Shown one piece after another: positions 39,600-51,612 of a stretch of DNA of 64,000 bases (position 1 is the first letter of the stretch; the number at the start of each line of letters is the position of its first letter). The stretch comes from Utricularia gibba (Eukaryota; Streptophyta; Magnoliopsida; Lamiales; Lentibulariaceae), in contig NEEC01000002.1 of NCBI GenBank assembly GCA_002189035.1, positions 4,859,001 through 4,923,000 on the forward strand. The letters run 5' to 3'. The translations under genes were made by a program, and so were the position numbers. The notes beneath the pieces were generated by a model that was given only the letters and a program-made list of their open reading frames with translations, made no database searches and had not been told where the DNA came from.

Positions 39600-40950
39600 T
39601 AATTGAAACAAAATTGGACAAGTGAGCAAACAATGGTTCTCAAATGATAGTCCTAACTGAGAATAAGTATTCATCTGAAATCATTTCAATGATAGGACTG
39701 TCATTCCTTATCCTTCTATCCTATTGAGATGATCAGCCACCATGTTCTCCTTCCCAGGTCTATCTCTGATCTCAATGTTAAATTTGTGGACAAGAAGAAC
39801 TCATCTTATAAGTCTTGGCTTGAACTCTTTCTTCATCAAATGCTTCACCGTCAAGTGATCTGTGTAAATAATCACCTTACTACCTAGAAGATAAGACGTG
39901 AATTTTTTATAGCAAATTTCATAGATAAAAATTATCTTTCAGTCACATTGTAATTTCTTTGCGCATCATCTAATGTCTTGAAAGCATAAGAAATGGCATG
40001 ATGATTTCATTCAATTTTCTATCCCAAAACTGTTCCTATGGCATTTTGCTAACATCATACATAATTTTGAAATCATACCTCTAATTTGGTAGTTGCATCA
40101 TAGGGTAGTAGTCATAGCTCTTTCAAGTGATTAAAACCAGTATCGCATGAATAATCAAAATTAAAATCTACATCATTGTGCAAAAGTCAATTGAGAGTTA
40201 AAGCAATTTTATAAAATTTTTGAATAAATCTTCTATAGAAGTCAATATCTCTAAAAAATGATCTCAACCCTTCACATCAATTGGATATAGTAATTGAATT
40301 ATAATCCCAATTTTTTCTTTATCTACCTCAATACCTTTCCTAGAAATAACATGGTGAAACACAATTTCATGATCTATCATGAAGTGACATTTTTTAGAAT
40401 TAAGAACAAAATTTTTCTCAAAATATTTTTGCAAGACTTGATGCAAATGATCTAAACATGACTCATAATTCTTTTTAGACACTATAAAATCATCCATAAA
40501 AGTTCAAAGAAATCCTCACGAAAATTTGAAAAGATGCTGGTCATATACCTCTAGAAGGTAGCAGGAGTAAGTCTTCCCAAATGAAAGAAACTAGGTCTTT
40601 AACCCAAACTTAGTCTTTCTACAGGTGTAAGTCTTCCCAAATGAAAGAAACTAGGTCTTTAGCTGAAATTAAAACTTAGTTATATTCAAAATAACACCAC
40701 TCATTTTGGATTCTTTGTGGCACCAACTCTCTCATCTCGTTCTCCACCATTGTCATGTCAATCTTCTTGGATACTATATGGATGGGATTGACCCACTTGC
40801 TATTCATGATGGAGTATATAATACTTGCATATGAAGTTTGAAAATTTCTTTTTTTTTTACCACTTCTATCATATTTGGGTTGAGACATCTTTGTGGGTGA
40901 CCGATAGGTTCGATTCCATCTTCTAAGAGAATCTTGTGCATGCATATAGG
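39600..40950 (-). pseudogene. Gypsy reverse transcriptase and RNase H relic
   Basis: The 40945-40676 frame shows the start of RT (WVNPIHIVSKK). The 40497-40264 frame begins MDDFIVSKKNYESCLDHL, in the YxDD-box position, and contains KKCHFMIDHEIVFHHVIS. RNase H text follows at lower coordinates with frequent stops. Confidence 0.8.
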
Positions 40951-41349
40951 GGGAGAGATTCCTCTATTTGCAAGGGTCCATCCAGTTGCCTTCTTATTTT
41001 TGATAAGCACCTCAAGTAGCCACGATTCTTGCTCTAAGCTAAAACTAATAGAGATGATAACAAGGTTGTTCATTTCTTCATTCAAAAATGCGTACTTAAG
41101 GAGCGTTGGCAGTGGCTTCAACTCTACTCTTTTCTCTTCCAAGGTCTTGATTTGCATAGTATTCACCTACTCTCACCTTGTTTTAGCTTACACTCTTTTT
41201 AAAAATGATTCCTCATACTTTTCTTTCTTCTATTAGATAGCCTTCTCAAAATGTTCTTCAACCAATTTATCCATTATATCCATTGAGCATATACTCTAAA
41301 AATCGTGAGGATAATTGTTTACTTTATTTATATCCAGCGTGATCTTGTC

Positions 41350-42080
41350 TTCATCAAAAAATAGTTTAATTGTGCCCATCTTCACATTAATTATTGCATT
41401 CAAAGTGCAAAAATGCCCTCTCAAGGATGATGGTTGTATCTCTTGAGCTTCTAGCCGATATATTCACAACATAAAAGTCTGCAGGAAGTACCAATTACTC
41501 AATTTTCACCAAGACATCTTTAATCAATCCACAAGCTCAATTTGTACTCTTGAAGCTTGTAAATGTCCTAACATGAGAGTTTCATCGCAGAAAATGACAT
41601 CACATTTATGGAGGCTCCGAGGTCAGCCACTACTCTCCTAATGTTTAAATCACCAATTTTACATGGAATAAAAAATGTTCCAAGATCCATGTATTTTTTC
41701 GATAGCTTCCACGAAAGAAGAGCTGAGCAACTTCACTTTCCCCTTTTCCTTCACCTTTGGCTTAGACATACGGAGTTACTTTAGGTACTTTACGTTCTAC
41801 GGCACTAGATCAATATATTCTAGCAATGTCAAATTCAATTGGGTGTCATCTAAACTCTCAACATTTTTTTTTTCATTTTGTTCCTTCTTACCTTTAGCCT
41901 TCCTAGAAATGATGGTGGGGATACCTTCACAGTGAGAGGTTTTGTAACAATTTGCATACTATGTTCTTTAATTTCTCCATCCACCACAACTTCATATTCT
42001 TCTCTCGTCTCTACATTACTCTTAGGTTGAACTAATTCTCTTCCAAGTTTTTCTTTCCCATTCCTCAGTGTCACTGCACT
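41350..42080 (-). pseudogene. Gypsy gag-protease junction relic
   Basis: The frame 42074-41850 begins MTLRNGKEKLGRELVQP, matching the LRSGK-type linker before protease in Athila/Tat elements. Further left, broken frames carry an aspartic-protease-like stretch (DLGASINVM-like, near 41600). Confidence 0.6.
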
Positions 42081-42327
42081 GATATTTTGTCCTCCTCTAG
42101 AGTTGAGATTTTGTTTGGCTCATGATGGTAAGCTTCCCTTGTCCTCTCTCAAACTTGAAGGCTGGAATTGCTATTGAACCTACTGATTTGGCTTTCAAAA
42201 TCGTGGAGCTTGATACGAACGTTTCTACTGCTCTTGAAATTTCTGTTGGAATCCTTTTATCCAGAAGTTGAACTTTCACCTTTGTAGGATGATAATTTTT
42301 GCTCCACTGAAAATCGGGATGATCCCT

Positions 42328-43290
42328 CTATCCGGGGTTATAGGTGTAGGAGTAGGGATCGTACTTTTTCATTTGTGGCTCCAGATATACCAGTGCTTTT
42401 ACATGTTCTTCCTCCAGCAAGTCAGGACACTTATCAGCCATGTGTCTCATTCTATGACAGTTCCTGTAGAGTATATTCTTAACTTGAAATATAAATAATT
42501 CCTTCATGGAGTGCTCACCCAAATCTTCAAGCAATGCAATAGCTTCAGTGGGTGTCTTCTTCCTCAAAAATCCACCAGATGTTGAATCTATCATTGCTCT
42601 ATCAATGCATAACAGTCCATTATAGAAATATTTGACAAAGGCATTAGTCTGAAATCCGTGATTCAAATAGGATCCCGGTAGATAGTTAAAACGCTCCCAA
42701 TATTCATGCAGAGACTCGCCACTTGATTGCTCAATGTCACTGATCTCTTTGCTAATCTCTTCAGCCTTAGAAACTAAAAAATATTTGCTTAAAAATACTT
42801 TCTTCATGCTAGACCAGTCTATGATGCTCCTAAGCTTCAATGAATTGAATCAAGTTTTTGCACTCCCTTCTATCGTTAATTGAAATGCTCTCAAATAGAT
42901 AGCATCCTCGGTCATCCCAACACTCTTAAAGGACATGCAGAGCATTGTGACATTTTTCAGATGTTCATGCATGTTCTCTCCAATTTTTCCATAATATTTA
43001 GATAGAAAGTTGATCATTGGTGACTTCAATTCGTTGGCTGTATCATCAGAGAATCTGATGCACAATCCTTTGTACATATGATCTGCTCCATCCAACTCAT
43101 TCCATATCTTCTCCTGTTCTACTAGGATAAGATTAGCTTGAGTTGCAGCAAGGAGTCTTCTCAACTTGACAACTTCTTTTACTCTCTTACCGTTTCTCCT
43201 AGCGGCCCTCTTGATTTCAGGGTTGAAATCAAAATCACATATACAAGAGGAATGTAAATGTATCAACTGAAATATATAACAATCAAACAC
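42328..43290 (-). pseudogene. Gypsy gag relic
   Basis: Frames 43290-42850 and 42840-42328. The second has SGESLHEYWERFNYL, typical of the retrotransposon gag domain, and a later C-R-N-C-H-R-M-R-H knuckle-like stretch. A stop and a frame change separate the two frames. Confidence 0.8.
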
Positions 43291-43293
43291 CCC

Positions 43294-43312
43294 ACCGTGG
43301 CAACAACTCCAA
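43294..43312 (-). other. Primer-binding site, tRNA-Asp type (degenerate)
   Basis: On the minus strand, just inside the 5' LTR, TGGAGTTGTTGCCACGG resembles the Athila primer-binding site TGGCGCCGTTGCCGGGG with several changes. Confidence 0.55.
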
Positions 43313-43314
43313 AT

Positions 43315-44419
43315 TAATAAATGGAAAATTTGGAAGTATCGTTAAAAATGTAAATCTTTGTTATCAAATAAATTTATAAATCTAATTACAACCAATCATA
43401 CAACAATTTGAGTATAATGGATTAGGATTGAATATAAGGAGTTTTGTGCTTGCCATGTGATGGCTAATACATTCTATTTTTGTTGTGATTTGAAGATTAA
43501 TGCAAGCCTATGATAAAATACAGTAAAGCAATAAACAAGTAAATTCGATTACTGTCTAAAATAAAATAATACAATGTCTTAAGGCTTCTAGGAGTGACCT
43601 GATCATTATTACACTTATCTCACCCAATCCAACAATCATTCATCTAACAAATTAAGAATTTAAGTATATTTAAATCCTTGTTTTTTCTTAATTGTTGATC
43701 TACCTTTTGTTAGGTTTGTTCATGATAAATACCACCACTTCCCCCTCCTAAATCAATCTTTGTTTGATAAGGAGTTAGTATGATTATTGAGCTAATATAA
43801 TATAATAAACAATAATCATGTACAATCCATTTTGTCACAAGACATCACTTGCATTTAGCCACTCACATTGAAATAAAATAAAACAAGTTTATGACATAAC
43901 ATAAAAAAAGCATATTCATGTCGTAGCTTAACAAGGAGAAAGTAAATAGTAGCACAAAATCAAAATAGTTTCCAACAAAACACTTAAAATAGTATTTCCA
44001 ATACTCCCAGTTGGGAGTAGCGTTCATGACGAAGAAATCTTCAAGTTTAGGTTGAGTTCCTGCATTTGTCTTCTTTGTTCCAAGGGGAGATATTATTCTC
44101 TTTCTCATAATTTTCAAAAATTCATTTTCTTCCACCTTAGGATTTGGTGTCCTTTATTTAAGCTTGTCTTCATCATCTGCCACCTTCACTGTTCATTTTC
44201 AGTTCCTTGTGATTTGAACTTTTAATATGTATTGCATTACTAAAGGTAAGTGATTGAAACAAAGATTGGGGCTAAATCCAGGATTTAGTCCCAATTTGGA
44301 ATAAAAGCATAAATATATTACTAATCACAAAGATACGAAAATATTTAATAAAATCCCAATTTTCTAATATAATATTATTCATTTTGTAGTCTTAAGATAT
44401 TGAAAAACATGTGTAATCA
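43315..44419 (-). mobile_element. 5' LTR (F1) of the gypsy element
   Basis: 1105 bp. Its left end TAATAAATGGAAAATTTGG corresponds to the TGATAAA start of F1 solo LTRs, and its right end ATGTGTAATCA to their ATGTGTTATCA end. It matches F1 copies at 54212-55380 and 59909-61074. Confidence 0.8.
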
Positions 44420-44939
44420 TAATATGCTATAGATAAATACAGCATACACATCTAGAAACCTCCAACAGCTACTTTGACATTTATTAATATTATTGTTTAA
44501 TTCATATAAATCATCAATCTTTCAAAAAAGTTATTGAATTACAAATTCAAAGCACTTGCTCTTCTTGCTTCATTTCCAAATACTTCTTACATATATGAAT
44601 GTGGTTATATTTGTAACCGACAATTTTTACCATGGGTAGATTTGTTAAAAACCCCTCATTGAACTCCTACCAAATCACATTCATGAATTTGTTGAACTTA
44701 GAGTTAAGACTTCGTTGTTGTTTTACTTTTAAGTTACTATATTTGATGTTACATTGCTATGAATATTAATTAAAAATTATTATCAATGTGACAATTAAAA
44801 TACATAAATTTTCACATTACAAGGATCAATTTCTTATGTTCGATCATCAATACTACCATGAATGTGATTATCGTAACGTTGCATTACGATAATGCGTAAG
44901 CCCAAAAAATGCAGCAACACTACTCATGATTGAATGGGG
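44420..44939. other. Intergenic, no gene seen
   Basis: AT-rich sequence right of the gypsy LTR with no recognisable feature. Confidence 0.5.
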
Positions 44940-45460
44940 TCATATTCAGTGAAAACTTCCATGAGGGGTTTGCGGAAGCCCTCAGCAGGATGGCCTATCA
45001 GATGATTTCTTCATGTGGGAGGGCGTCTCATCCTGTAGAGTGAGTGTTTAATGCTCCTCTTGCGCATGGGTTCCAGTACAGCGGATGCCCTTCAGATTCT
45101 TTCATCCATAAGCAGCCATTGTGTTGTACTGCGTTCATAGCAATAACCAGCTTTTTCTCAAGAGAGGAAGCCCTAGTGACCAACCACCTTGAAGACATGA
45201 TTTGACAGGAGTTGAATTTGAGTCTTATCATATAATTCAGCAACTAACCGCTGAAGTAATCTCAGCCTCTTCTGCAACGAATCTCATTCTTGATGCCAAA
45301 TTTGACCCTTCCAAGGTCTCCTCTCCGAGCCCCACATCCAGCAACCAAACCACGACCTCAAGCGTCAGTGGAAGACAACAAACAAAACCAGTCACTTCAG
45401 GGGAGAAAGATGATTCAAGAATACGCAAAAAGGACTCCGTATTCGGTAGATTACAGTAAC
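44940..45460 (+). other. Possible exons or gene fragment of unknown family
   Basis: Plus-strand frames here read like coding sequence rather than transposon: FSENFHEGFAEALSRMAYQM near 44947-45010, EEALVTNHLEDMI near 45160-45200, then HIIQQLTAEVISASSATNLI near 45225-45290 followed by a Ser/Thr-rich tail to about 45459. A TTGACAG acceptor-like site precedes GAGTTGAATTTGAG at 45210. I do not recognise the family and cannot build a full gene model. It may be a pseudogene fragment. Confidence 0.3.
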
Positions 45461-47551
45461 GAGGTTTAACTAACTGTTTTCAGATTATTTCTGTCCTTTT
45501 TTTGTCATAACCGACAGTGAAATGGAGTATGACATGAATGAGTCAGGGGCGACTTCATTACAATATTTCCTGTCCCAGATGAGGCAACTTCACGTGGGAA
45601 TTAACAAATTTATCGAATGGCCTCAAATCGAACTAGGAGGTTTAAGCTTGCCCCCGGCTTTTTTTGTTATCTATGTAATGTTGGACACATTTTTTAGGCC
45701 AAAGTTCCTATGTTTTTTTTTTTTTTCTTTTTCTCTTCGGGTGAATCCAGGGCCGTGTCCAATCTTGGGGTAGGAGATCGACATTGATGGCCGATGGGCT
45801 TCCTGTACAGAAGTCTACGTAGGAGAATCTTTCATTCTAACATGTGTATGTATTATCCCTGCTGAATCACAGCACTCAGTCCTCATCAAATCCGATTTAA
45901 AATTTGGTAATAAGCCTGGATTTTCTTCCACCAGGAAAGTCTGTACTCATCTCAGAGCATTTCAACTGCCTCCCACACAATCCCAGTTCGCCTCCAACAT
46001 TAGAACGTGCACAAATATCAGAAACGTCTCTTAAAAAAGATCCACCCTAAACTCACGAAATACAAAAGCATGGGTACCTGTACCTCCGAAAAAGCAGACA
46101 CCTCCCTCTTTCTCCCCGTCCCTTTGGGTATGCAAACAGAATGAGTGGCCATGATGGGGAAGAAGGGCACATGAAAACTAATTCACGTTTTCACTGTGCA
46201 TGAGTTAGCTGTGCACGTACCCTGCTTCTCCATCTTGATCAGCGCTCATCCCCAAAAACTCCAAGGAGATAGAGCAGTGAATGAGAAGAAGCAGAAGAAG
46301 AGAAGTGTTTCAAGTTCCCTTTGGCTTCTTCTTGGGCTATTTATAACAAGGTGGCCTAACGCCCCCATTCTCCTCTCTTACTGCTTACCCTAAAATGCCA
46401 CTTTTTACTTAAAAACTCGAAACTCTAGCCTGGCCTACTGCCTAAGGGCGATGGCAAACAGTGGTTGAAGGCAATGTCTTAACCATCGAGTTGGTCCAGT
46501 AAGGTAGTTGGTCTTATGGTGCCCAGATGGTTCCAATGTCACCCCAAATGAGCTACCCATAGCCCCAAGCAGGAGCTTTGGCTAACCCAGGAAGGCATAT
46601 ATAATCCCAGGGTTGCACCCCGCTTTCAATTAAACCAACAGGATGGTCATCAATTCCATGGGATGACCCATCCTTCGTTTCTACTTTCTAGGGAAGAGGA
46701 ATGGTCCTAATGGGGGGTTATGGAGGCTCCATGATGGACCAAAAAGAATGGCCCACATGAGTTTAAATCAATTGTAGATCACTGAAAAATGCGAGGGTAC
46801 ATTTTTTCCTTGTTGTGTGCCAAATTTTTTTTCCAAGTATAGATATTAAATTTAATTACGAGTCTGAAAGAGTGCACTCTTCGAATCCTACAGGCTACAT
46901 ACAAAAATTCAAGGTAATCAACTCTTAGAAGTTGGTTTTTGCACTTACTCATTGATATATACATTTTTTTTTTACTCTGTATGATACTTAAAAATTAGTT
47001 GACAGTATACTTTCTTCTGGCTTGAAAATCAATCATGAATTCCTCTGTTCACAAATATCCACACAACATTTATAGTGCATCTTTCTAAGTACCAATATCT
47101 TGATCTACTATAATATAGATGATGATACAATATGTTCAAGATTTTATACTGCTAAAAATGATATCGGTTCGACAATCCCACCATTTTTATAATCATCTCA
47201 TTGCTGCTGGGTATACGCATACTCGATAAAACTATGGGTAGCATTTGTCGATTATATAGAAATAAAAGAAACAAGAATGGTATGTAATTATCATAATTCC
47301 CTCCTAGTCTCCCACCATTAATACAAAGAATGAGTGTTTTTAGGATGAAATCTCCTCCATTAAAATCAAAACATATCACATTTGTTATTCATGTATTTTT
47401 TTAACATTTAACTGTTAGAATATCAAATTTTGGTGCTCTTTGTAAAAAAAATAACTGTATATGATCGATATTTATGATGGTCGTTGAACATAGCATTCAA
47501 GAATGGGAATCATTCAATGCACTGCAATGATGAAACAATCATCGGAATCTG
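45461..47551. other. Intergenic, no gene seen
   Basis: Contains an 83-codon frame at 45522-45773 and a 65-codon frame at 46196-46393, neither recognised. The region 45900-46700 is less AT-rich than its surroundings. Confidence 0.45.
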
Positions 47552-49578
47552 ATGATGAGCGGCGATAGTGAGCCATTGATTGACCGAGAACAAGAGCAGC
47601 AGGAGCAGGAGCAATCCTCCTCCTCCTCTCCCCGCTTTTCTTCTCTACTTGTAAATCTGTACGCGGGTCACTTTTTAGCCAGATGGGGTGCCAGGTTTGC
47701 AATTTATACTTCCCACCTTTTTTTTAAACCCTAAACGTGGTTTCGACGTTTAGGGTTCTAATCCTGATTGCATAGAATGTGTGCAGATTCGAATATGCAC
47801 TTATCTCACCATTCTTTAGTCGACTTGTATGACTGAGTATTGGATTTGAAACAAGTGTGTGTTTTATTAATTTAAGTATACATGATTTCAGGATGTGGGA
47901 ATTCTCAGTTGGTCTATACATGATCACCCTATGGCCAGATTCCTTGCTAATTGCTGCAGCTTATGGTGTGACTGAATCTGTCTCCGTCGCATTATTCGGC
48001 CCGCTGATCGGCAGATTAGTCGATAAACTGAGCTACATTCAGATACTGAGGCTGTGGCTATTGAGCCAAAATGTCTCTTTCATGGTCGCTGGTGCTGGTG
48101 TCATTGCCATGCTGCTCACCCCTGCTGAGATCACTGCAAATCATGCAACTTTCACATCTCTTTTGATACTGATCAACGTCGCCGGAGCTTTTGGGGTGCT
48201 CTCCTCTCTGGCCGGGACGATCTTGATCGAAAGAGAATGGTGATACATCTGATCATCACAAACCCTCTGATGCACAGTAAGTTTTTTCTTTCTGAACTTT
48301 GGTTCATACTTCTTACTCAGGGTGATAGTTATTTCTCAAGACAAAGAGCCCGGTATCTTAACGGAGATGAATTCAGTTATTCGGCGAATTGATCTGACTT
48401 GCAATCTTCTTGCTCCGGTGGTCACCGGCTTCATAATCAGCTTCATTTCTCTGGTTGCATCCGCCATGGCTCTCGCACTCTGGAACTTGGTATCTGTATT
48501 ACTGCAGTACTGGCTTTTGATGAATGTGTACAATGGCTTCCCATCCTTAAGTGATGTAAGCCACAAAAAATCATCAACGTCGTCTACTACAGAAGGCCTC
48601 GTTTCTTCGGCATCGAACTACGAGTCGTATGTCACACCGGTTAGCACGAACCGACGCTTAATCGATCGATTTCTGAACATGCCCTATGTCAGCGCGTGGA
48701 AGTTGTACTTCGTTCAAAGCACCAAGCTCCCTGGTTTGGCTCTGGCTCTTTTGTACTTCAGTGTGCTTAGGTTTCTACTTGTTTCTCTGCTCTGTTTCAG
48801 ATGCTCTTATGAATCCTTCTCCATTAATGGTACCGTTTTTTCCGACTCACTCTCAGCTTCGGAACACTGATGACGGCGATGCTCGAGTGGCAGGGGATCC
48901 CGGCGTATGTCATCGGAGGTGCTCGTGGCGTAGCAGCAGCAGTGGGTATAAGCGCAACATACCTGTACCCTGTCATGGAGTCTAGACTCTCCACTCTGGG
49001 GACAGGCCTCTCCTCCATTTGGCTCCAGGTCTGGACCACCTCTTTATATAAAGGAATGCGTCGGTAAATGACTATTTTGTGGGACGCAGTGGTCGTGTCT
49101 CCTGCTGTGCATAGCTTCCATCTTCGTGAAGCCGAAGCTGGCATCAGCGTACATGCTGATGGGGGGAGTCGCCTCGTCTCGTCTGGGGCTGTGGATGTTC
49201 GACCTGGCCGTGATTCAGCAAATGCAGGCAAGACCGCAACCTCGGCTCTCTGCTTGATCCCACATCGCCTCACCGCTTCTTCTTGTAACAGGAACACGTC
49301 CCCGAAGCCGATCGCTGCATCGTGGGAGGCGTCCAAAACTCGCTTCAGTCGGTTCTGGACTTGATGACATACGTCACCGGGATGGTTGTCTCCGATCCCC
49401 AGGTTGGTGATGATACATCACTACACGCGCCATTGCTGCATCTCAGGATATGCGATTGACAAGGCATTGATTGGTGTAGGATTTTTGGAAGCTCACGGTG
49501 TTGTCATTCTTGCTGGTGTCCACCGCTGCGACGCTCTACACCGTCCACGCTCATCATGTAATAACGGCTGCACGTTGA
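47552..49578 (+). CDS. FPN: Ferroportin / IREG (SLC40) metal exporter
   Basis: Membrane exporter of iron and related metals; plant members act at the plasma membrane or vacuole. Exons: 47552-47694, 47892-48239, 48321-48770, 48857-49028, 49090-49227, 49292-49402, 49480-49578, totalling 1461 nt and 486 residues. Family landmarks: GHFLARWGARMWEFSVGLYM at the first membrane helix, FGPLIGRLVDKLSYIQILRL, AGTILIEREWVIVIS, SFGTLMTAMLEWQGIPAY, RLGLWMFDLAVIQQMQ and RCIVGGVQNSLQSVLDLM. It is somewhat shorter at the C-terminus than the 500-525 residues I recall for plant ferroportins. Intron 5 (49228-49291) starts with GC, giving ATGCAG|GCAAGA; the rest are GT-AG. Two ATGs lie in tandem at 47552 and 47555. 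The region between residues about 215-265 is a cytosolic Ser-rich loop. Confidence 0.94.
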
Positions 49579-50255
49579 TCGGGCAAGAGAAAAATTAATC
49601 ATGAATGTGATCATTTGTATTACTCGCTGCTCATTTTTTTATGATCCTAAGCCAGAGTCATTTCTGTTAAGAAAAAAACATTATTATTGAATATTGATGA
49701 GTTTGTTTCTCCTACAAATGGGCACACCACTATGACAACTAACCGACTGCAGATGTGAGCCTTGACCACGACAAAATGATTTCATTTCCCTTCCCGCACA
49801 GGTTCCATGTTAATGTAGGGATTTCCTGGGCTCCCATCACCAGTCGTAATTTCTCAACCTCGAAGAGCCTTTTTCATTATGTCCGTTATCCAATCCTTGT
49901 TTTCATAAAATTTCAATTTAATGTTTAATAATGAAGCCCAAGAGATGCGGAATCACCTGGTCCCCACAGAGACACGGACACGACTCAACCGTAAAGAAGA
50001 ACTAACATCACCTGAAGGAGACGCAAGGATGAAGGGGCAGGACATAATTTACACCAAAAGAAAGAAGAATGAACTATAAGATCTTATTTTAGTAATTCTT
50101 TTAAGGATACTCTATAAGAAAGATGTACTCAAGTGGTAACAATAGCTTTTGAATCTTCCAGGCTTTTTTTTTTTTAACTTCTTTCAACATAGGTGGAAAG
50201 AAGAAGTTTGTGGATTTTCAAACTCATTGATGAATTCTTACAATACCACCAATAC
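49579..50255. other. Intergenic, ending in a probable gypsy LTR
   Basis: The end of this stretch (ACCACCAATACAACA) lies just before a tRNA-Met primer-binding site, so it is probably the 3' end of an LTR. I could not place its left end. Confidence 0.4.
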
Positions 50256-50262
50256 AACAACT

Positions 50263-51250
50263 TGGTATTAGAGCCGCCCAACCCACTGTCCCGCAAATGG
50301 AAGAGCTCTTGAATGCTCTGAAGCAAATGCAGCAGCAAATGGATCAGCATTTTTGAGAAACAGAGAAACGTTTTTGAGAGCTTGGAACGCCACGCCACCA
50401 ATGCTACGAGCAGCAATGCTAATAGCCGCAGTCCCCTTGTAGCCCGGAAACATCCCATTAAGACAATGAAACTGGAAATTCCCAACTTCAATAGTATGAT
50501 CGAACCCTTGGGTTGGATAAATTGCTGCAAACACGTCTTTGAATATCACCAGATGTCGAAAGAAGACATGCTAAGAGTCATTGCAACGCAATTGAAGGGG
50601 AGGGAATGGCATAGAGCTGGTATGTGAAACTCAAGCCACGTATGGACGGCTTTCAAGCATGCAATGTAATCTATGATTTAGACCGTGACACCGAGGCTCA
50701 GCAATTGACCTCGAGGTTTACAATCAATTTGAAAAAATTGCACTTAACATTGATAACCTCCACCCAGAACATAAGATGCTAATTTATTTAGGTGGGTTAT
50801 CACCCTATACTTCAACTTTAATCAAACCATAAAATCCCTTGATGATGATAGACACCATGAGTCTAGCAACAATGTTATGTGAAGGCAGACTTAACAACCT
50901 TCGTTCGGCACAGGTCGTTAAAAAATCAAATGCTGGTACATGAAGAAGAAAGAAAAACTTGGACATTAAGAAAGATCAACATGAAGAAAAGACCTCTCGA
51001 AACACAAGAAAGCAAACCCCACCCAGCAAAAGATTGCTTGAGAAGGAATTTGAGGACAGGAATGCAAAGAACCTCTGTTTTCATTGTGAAAAAAGTTCAT
51101 TCTGGGTCACAAATACAAGAAGCTATTCTTGGTATGGTTCATTTAGAGTGATGAGGAGACTAACAAAGAAATTTGTCACTAAATACTCTCATTGACCATA
51201 TTAGAACTCCATCTACTAGACAACTAATGCAAGGAGAAGTCATTCTGAAA
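50263..51250 (+). mobile_element. Ty3/gypsy gag fragment (chromovirus-like) with tRNA-Met primer-binding site
   Basis: TGGTATTAGAGC at 50263-50274 differs by one base from the tRNA-initiator-Met site TGGTATCAGAGC. Downstream, MKLEIPNFNSMIEPLGWINC (near 50468-50530) matches the start of the gag capsid domain. A zinc-knuckle-like LCFHCEK lies near 51068. Frames are broken, and pol is missing because an F1 LTR follows. Confidence 0.7.
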
Positions 51251-51256
51251 GGGCAT

Positions 51257-51612
51257 TGATAAATGAAAAATTTACACGTCGTAAATGTAAATCTTCCTAT
51301 CAAATAAATTTATAACCTAATACACATTCTAGCATAAAACAATTATGAGCATAGTGATTAGGGTCGAACACGAAGAGCAGGTGCTTGCTATGTGAAAGTT
51401 AATACATGAAATCAGTATCACATTAGTAAAATTGGTCTTAGCTAGGACTAAGGCAGAACTAAAACGAAATACAATAAAGAAAATTAATAAGTTCTGGAGC
51501 TCGTTGTTTCTGGAATGAAATGGGTGATGCCTTAGGACTCCTAGGGGATGTATGCTCATCACTAAACAAGCTCATACAAACCACAAATCATACAACTAAC
51601 TCACAAGTTCTT
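51257..51612 (+). mobile_element. Truncated F1 LTR
   Basis: Starts TGATAAATGAAAAATTTAC and matches the first part of F1 LTRs through TCATACAACTAACTCACAAG, where similarity to the 59909 copy ends. Confidence 0.65.

Larger units (their letters stand above)
34023..43314 (-). mobile_element. Athila/Tat-like Ty3/gypsy internal region, degenerate
   Basis: On the minus strand the order is primer-binding site, gag, protease, reverse transcriptase/RNase H, integrase and a 3' extra ORF. It lies between two F1 LTRs in direct orientation. The order protease-RT-RNase H-integrase defines Ty3/gypsy, and the long 3' region with an extra ORF is typical of Athila. Frames are interrupted by stops and shifts. 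An F2 LTR (35261-36586) is inserted in the 3' part. Confidence 0.85.

Noticed and set aside
48824-49336. 170-codon minus-strand frame
   Set aside because: Antisense to ferroportin exons 4-6.
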